Shown one piece after another: positions 61,391-64,000 of a stretch of 64,000 bases of DNA. The notes under the pieces were generated by a model. It was not told where the DNA came from. It saw nothing but the letters and a program-made list of their open reading frames with translations, and did no database searches. Source of the DNA: Maribacter luteus. Lineage in GTDB: Bacteria > Bacteroidota > Bacteroidia > Flavobacteriales > Flavobacteriaceae. Within the stretch, counting starts at the first letter, position 1, and every line of letters starts with the position of its first letter. The stretch lies in NCBI RefSeq assembly GCF_009674825.1, contig NZ_WKJH01000006.1, positions 62,001-126,000 on the forward strand, read 5' to 3'. A program made the position numbers and the translations under genes.

Positions 61391-61876
61391 ATGAAAAATC
61401 TGATTTTTGTCATTATGTTGGTTTTAAGTAGTCATACATATGCACAAAGTGCTTCGGAAAACACAAATATTTATCTGCGGGTATTTGATATGGAAGGCAA
61501 AAAGATAGGAAAAGGGAAAATGCTTTCTATGTTGAAAACATCCCTAATATTGAGCCGGAACGGGGAACCTGTGGAAATTCCGGTCAGTAATATCGGGTCT
61601 ATTAAGACGAAACGTTCAGGTGGGAACAATATGCTTATTGGGGCATCGGTCGGTGCAGGGGCAATGGCAATCATAGGTGCGGCTACCGCAGATCCAGATG
61701 CCGCATTATTTGCATATAACGCCGGAGAAGGTGCAGCGATTGGGACTCTTTTTGGAGGAACTGTAGGGGCAATGGTCGGTGGGGTCACTACCCTATTTAA
61801 AAAATCCAAATCTTATGAAATAAACGGGAATCAGGAAAAATGGAAAGCCTTTTCAGAAATAATTATAAATGATTGA
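61391..61876 (+). CDS. Secreted protein with glycine-zipper-like segment
   Basis: 161 residues from the ATG at 61391 (MKNLIFVIMLVLSSHTYAQ), with a clear signal peptide cleaved after Ala; the in-frame ATG at 61382 is less suitable. A beta-rich part (about 25-70) is followed by two Gly/Ala-rich hydrophobic stretches (LIGASVGAGAMAIIGAATA and AAIGTLFGGTVGAMVGGVTTL) of glycine-zipper type that could insert in the outer membrane. The C-terminus is soluble. Function unknown. Confidence 0.8.
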   Translation: MKNLIFVIMLVLSSHTYAQSASENTNIYLRVFDMEGKKIGKGKMLSMLKTSLILSRNGEPVEIPVSNIGSIKTKRSGGNNMLIGASVGAGAMAIIGAATADPDAALFAYNAGEGAAIGTLFGGTVGAMVGGVTTLFKKSKSYEINGNQEKWKAFSEIIIND

Positions 61877-62008
61877 TTTTGTAAATCATCCCTTATATAC
61901 CACCTCCTGTATCGTTCGCCACTCATGATTTTCCTCGGGAAAAACCCTTGTTCCGGAACACTATTTTTAACTTTATGTGTTAACTTGGTCTTTGCGTAAA
62001 AACCAACC

Positions 62009-62908
62009 ATGAATACGTTCAGATTCCTATTGAACCTAAGGTTATTAGTGAAAATAACGCAATCAAAAATCGATAAATTGAAAAAGCCTTTATTAATTTT
62101 TACTGCTATTCTTTTGTTGTTTTCCTGCAAGGAGCAAAACGGCACAGAACAGGAGATCGGGTTGGCAAGTAATAAGGATAAGTCCTTAATGGTCATATTT
62201 GCCCATCCGGATGACGAGATCGTTATTTCTCCCATTCTGTCAAAATATGCCAACGAAGATGTAACTATCCACTCGGTCATTGTAACAGACGGTTCTAAGG
62301 GAGCAACCCCACATGCCAATATCCCTGCGGGGGATGCACTGGCTAAGGTGCGATCAAAAGAGGCCTTGTGCGTTACAAAAAACTTGGGTATTGCTCCCCC
62401 GATTTTTTTGAATTATATGGATGGCGATTTAGCACTAAAGGAAAACATCTATACGTTGGATGACAAAATCGATAGCTTGTTTACAAAATACCAGCCCGAT
62501 GTTGTAATTACCTTTGGACCCGGAGGGCAATATGGACATCCGGACCATCGTATTGTCAGTAATATCGTTACCGAAGTTTTTCAGAGGAAAGCATCCGAGT
62601 CCTTGCAACAACTCCTTTATTATGGCTTTCCCAATGAGGCTGTGGACAAGGGGCTGGATTTGAAAACGGATTTGGTCAAGTGGATGAATGATAATCTGAA
62701 AACTACACAAAAGAGATTTCTTACTTATAGAATACCTTTTGATGCGCAAAATTTGAAATTGGGAAAGGAAGCATCAAGTTGTCATAAATCCCAATACACC
62801 CCAGATGATATCGACGATCTATTCGCTATCATGGGGCAAACAGGCGGATTGATCTATTTTAGGCCTTGGAATGGATCCAGTGCTATCAAAGACAATATTT
62901 TTGATTGA
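62009..62908 (+). CDS. PIG-L family deacetylase lipoprotein
   Basis: 299 residues (or 276 if the in-frame TTG at 62078 is used, which starts directly at a lipoprotein signal, KKPLLIFTAILLLFSC). PIG-L/LmbE enzymes remove acetyl from GlcNAc derivatives with a Zn site. The metal motif AHPDDE is present (residues about 69-74), and the later HPDH (GQYGHPDHRIV) supplies the third ligand. The lipobox places it in the periplasm, attached to a membrane. Family substrate in this genome is unknown. Confidence 0.9.
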   Translation: MNTFRFLLNLRLLVKITQSKIDKLKKPLLIFTAILLLFSCKEQNGTEQEIGLASNKDKSLMVIFAHPDDEIVISPILSKYANEDVTIHSVIVTDGSKGATPHANIPAGDALAKVRSKEALCVTKNLGIAPPIFLNYMDGDLALKENIYTLDDKIDSLFTKYQPDVVITFGPGGQYGHPDHRIVSNIVTEVFQRKASESLQQLLYYGFPNEAVDKGLDLKTDLVKWMNDNLKTTQKRFLTYRIPFDAQNLKLGKEASSCHKSQYTPDDIDDLFAIMGQTGGLIYFRPWNGSSAIKDNIFD

Positions 62909-63047
62909 TAAAAAGGGCATTTGGAGAATTGTTCTAAATGAGGTTTTGGTTGGTTATGTGCTAATTGTTTCATTGTTCGGTATATTGTATTTTCGGTGGA
63001 AGAAAATAGAGGTTATGTCCAAGTCCCATCTTTTTAAATTTCTATAA
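62901..63047 (+). CDS. Possible 48-residue membrane peptide (TTG start)
   Basis: A frame from the TTG at 62901 to the TAA at 63047, overlapping the end of the PIG-L gene. It has one hydrophobic stretch (EVLVGYVLIVSLFGILYF) followed by a basic RWKK and a charged tail. No ATG start and no named family. It may be a real small membrane protein or chance. Confidence 0.25.
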   Translation: MIDKKGIWRIVLNEVLVGYVLIVSLFGILYFRWKKIEVMSKSHLFKFL

Positions 63048-63114
63048 TTTGTTAATTTAAATACCAAAAGGGGAGTCGTAACCTTATACCTTTGTGGGTG
63101 TTAATCGAACAAAA

Positions 63115-64000
63115 ATGAGAACCGACCCTATTAAGAACATTGCTGGCCTTATAATCTTGGCCTATACTTTAATGGCTTGTAATTCCCCATCGTATATATC
63201 AGGGAAATTGGAAGGCGTTCCAGAAGGGGACGCGAAGATTTATCTTATTCAACCCAATAACCTACGGGAGGTCGCTGCTTCCTATTTTGGTAAGGTCATA
63301 GATTCGGCAGTGGTAAATCCTGATGGTACATTTGAATTTGAGAACTTGCCAGAAGATGAAGAGCCCGTATTGTTGGAAATGGCCATACAACAACCCGGGA
63401 AGTTCCCTAATTATTTAAATACCGATGACCCTACCAGGTCAAACTTCATGCCTGTATTATGGCAATCGGGAGAACCTCTTAAAATCACGGCCAGCTTTGA
63501 TGAATTCCAGAAAAGCTTTGTAATTGAAAACCCTTCAGAAATCAATAGGGCTCTGATAAGACTTAGGGATGTAAACCTTAAGGCTTATAAGACCTATCTG
63601 GAAGGTAAACAATGGCATGTAGAGGATGGGAAACAATTGATGGATAAAGAACATGCTGTTTTACAATATAGGAAAGAACTGATGAAGTACGCCGATAGTG
63701 CAAGGGATCTTATTCCTGCATTGGTAGCGTTACGTTTGGTGAGCCCCGAAGATGATTATGAACGTGTACCTGAATTCTTGGTGGACCAATGCCGAACATG
63801 GAAAAAAGAACAACCCGGACACCCGTGGGTAGAACAACTTTGTAAACAAAGTGAACCCTCCAATTTACCCGTATTGGTTGGGGATGAATTTCCAGATTTA
63901 CAGTTACCCATGATAACAAAGGATACACTTTTACTCAAAGACCAATTGGGCCACAAACTTACGATTGTAGACTTATGGGCATCTTGGTGTGCTCCCTGTA
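63115..64000 (+). CDS. TlpA-like thioredoxin lipoprotein with DUF4369-type N-terminus (cut by window edge)
   Basis: The first 295 residues from the ATG at 63115 (MRTDPIKNIAG). A lipoprotein signal (LAYTLMAC, Cys22) precedes a beta-rich DUF4369-like domain (SGKLEGVPEGDAKIYLIQP...VVNPDGTFEFENLPEDEEPVLLEM), a helical middle and the beginning of a thioredoxin domain. The window ends at WASWCAPC, the CXXC active site, so the redox centre is intact as far as seen. The rest lies outside. Bacteroidota proteins of this type are periplasmic disulfide reductases of unknown specificity. Confidence 0.9.
   Translation, partial: MRTDPIKNIAGLIILAYTLMACNSPSYISGKLEGVPEGDAKIYLIQPNNLREVAASYFGKVIDSAVVNPDGTFEFENLPEDEEPVLLEMAIQQPGKFPNYLNTDDPTRSNFMPVLWQSGEPLKITASFDEFQKSFVIENPSEINRALIRLRDVNLKAYKTYLEGKQWHVEDGKQLMDKEHAVLQYRKELMKYADSARDLIPALVALRLVSPEDDYERVPEFLVDQCRTWKKEQPGHPWVEQLCKQSEPSNLPVLVGDEFPDLQLPMITKDTLLLKDQLGHKLTIVDLWASWCAPC

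Noticed and set aside
61873-61888. TGATTTTGTAAATCA near the end of the gene at 61391
   Set aside because: The half-site spacing is 7 rather than 4, and it lies at the stop codon, not upstream of a start.
1-64000. CRISPR array, insertion sequence, integrase, phage or toxin-antitoxin module
   Set aside because: No regularly spaced direct repeats, transposase, integrase or known toxin motifs were found on either strand. The holin-like proteins belong to the YtxH cassettes and are not phage related.

Overview
The window looks like chromosome of a marine member of the Flavobacteriaceae (Bacteroidota). The signs are moderate AT richness, Bacteroidota-type -7 promoter boxes (TAnnTTTG), a CrtI/CrtB/CrtZ carotenoid operon, a Mak-type protein repertoire typical of the family (DUF4105, DUF2795, KpsF-TatC-LptB order, SurA-type foldase pair followed by MoxR) and lipoprotein signals. 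A genus near Maribacter, Zobellia or Arenibacter is a guess, not a result. No phage, insertion sequence, CRISPR array or rRNA operon was seen. Both ends cut genes: secA on the left and a TlpA-like lipoprotein on the right.

Layout. 0-31.5 kb is mostly housekeeping: secA, a B12 adenosyltransferase, an ABC-F ATPase, pssA, lptB, tatC, kdsD, recQ, rluF, a DUF3999/DUF2339 membrane pair, a class A beta-lactamase-like lipoprotein, two periplasmic foldases, moxR, acnA, a tandem pair of membrane thioredoxin-like proteins (one without its CXXC) and a carotenoid operon headed by a CarH-like B12/MerR light-sensor candidate. A tRNA-Leu(GAG) and an L,D-transpeptidase follow.

33-50 kb is a stress/energy island: an Mla-type lipid transport operon, DUF302, a slipin, DUF2267, deoD/deoC, two universal stress proteins, pta-ackA, a YtxH/holin-like cassette, a patatin, Hsp20, a sigma-like protein and Dps. 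The main discovery candidate is here. A palindrome TGAY-N4-RTCA, with the half-site spacing of FNR/CRP-family operators, lies 55-86 bp before the start of ten divergently or singly arranged transcription units. In eight of these ten promoters a -7 box (perfect or with one mismatch) is centred 33-34 bp from the palindrome centre, which is the geometry of a class II activator. Four intergenic regions carry back-to-back pairs. The content (Usp, Hsp20, acetate kinase pathway, nucleoside salvage, envelope lipid transport) suggests an oxygen- or redox-limited dormancy-like regulon. No CRP/FNR gene lies in the window.

51-59 kb is a signalling and envelope-stress block: AraC regulator, PAS histidine kinase, CheY-like receiver, a short AraC protein, a DUF2383 ferritin-like protein, MscS and a second copy of the three-gene YtxH/holin-like cassette in opposite orientation and without the palindrome. 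59-64 kb holds an unrecognised membrane protein with a TTG start, a Tat-type LD-carboxypeptidase, a glycine-zipper-like secreted protein, a PIG-L deacetylase lipoprotein and the cut thioredoxin-like lipoprotein.
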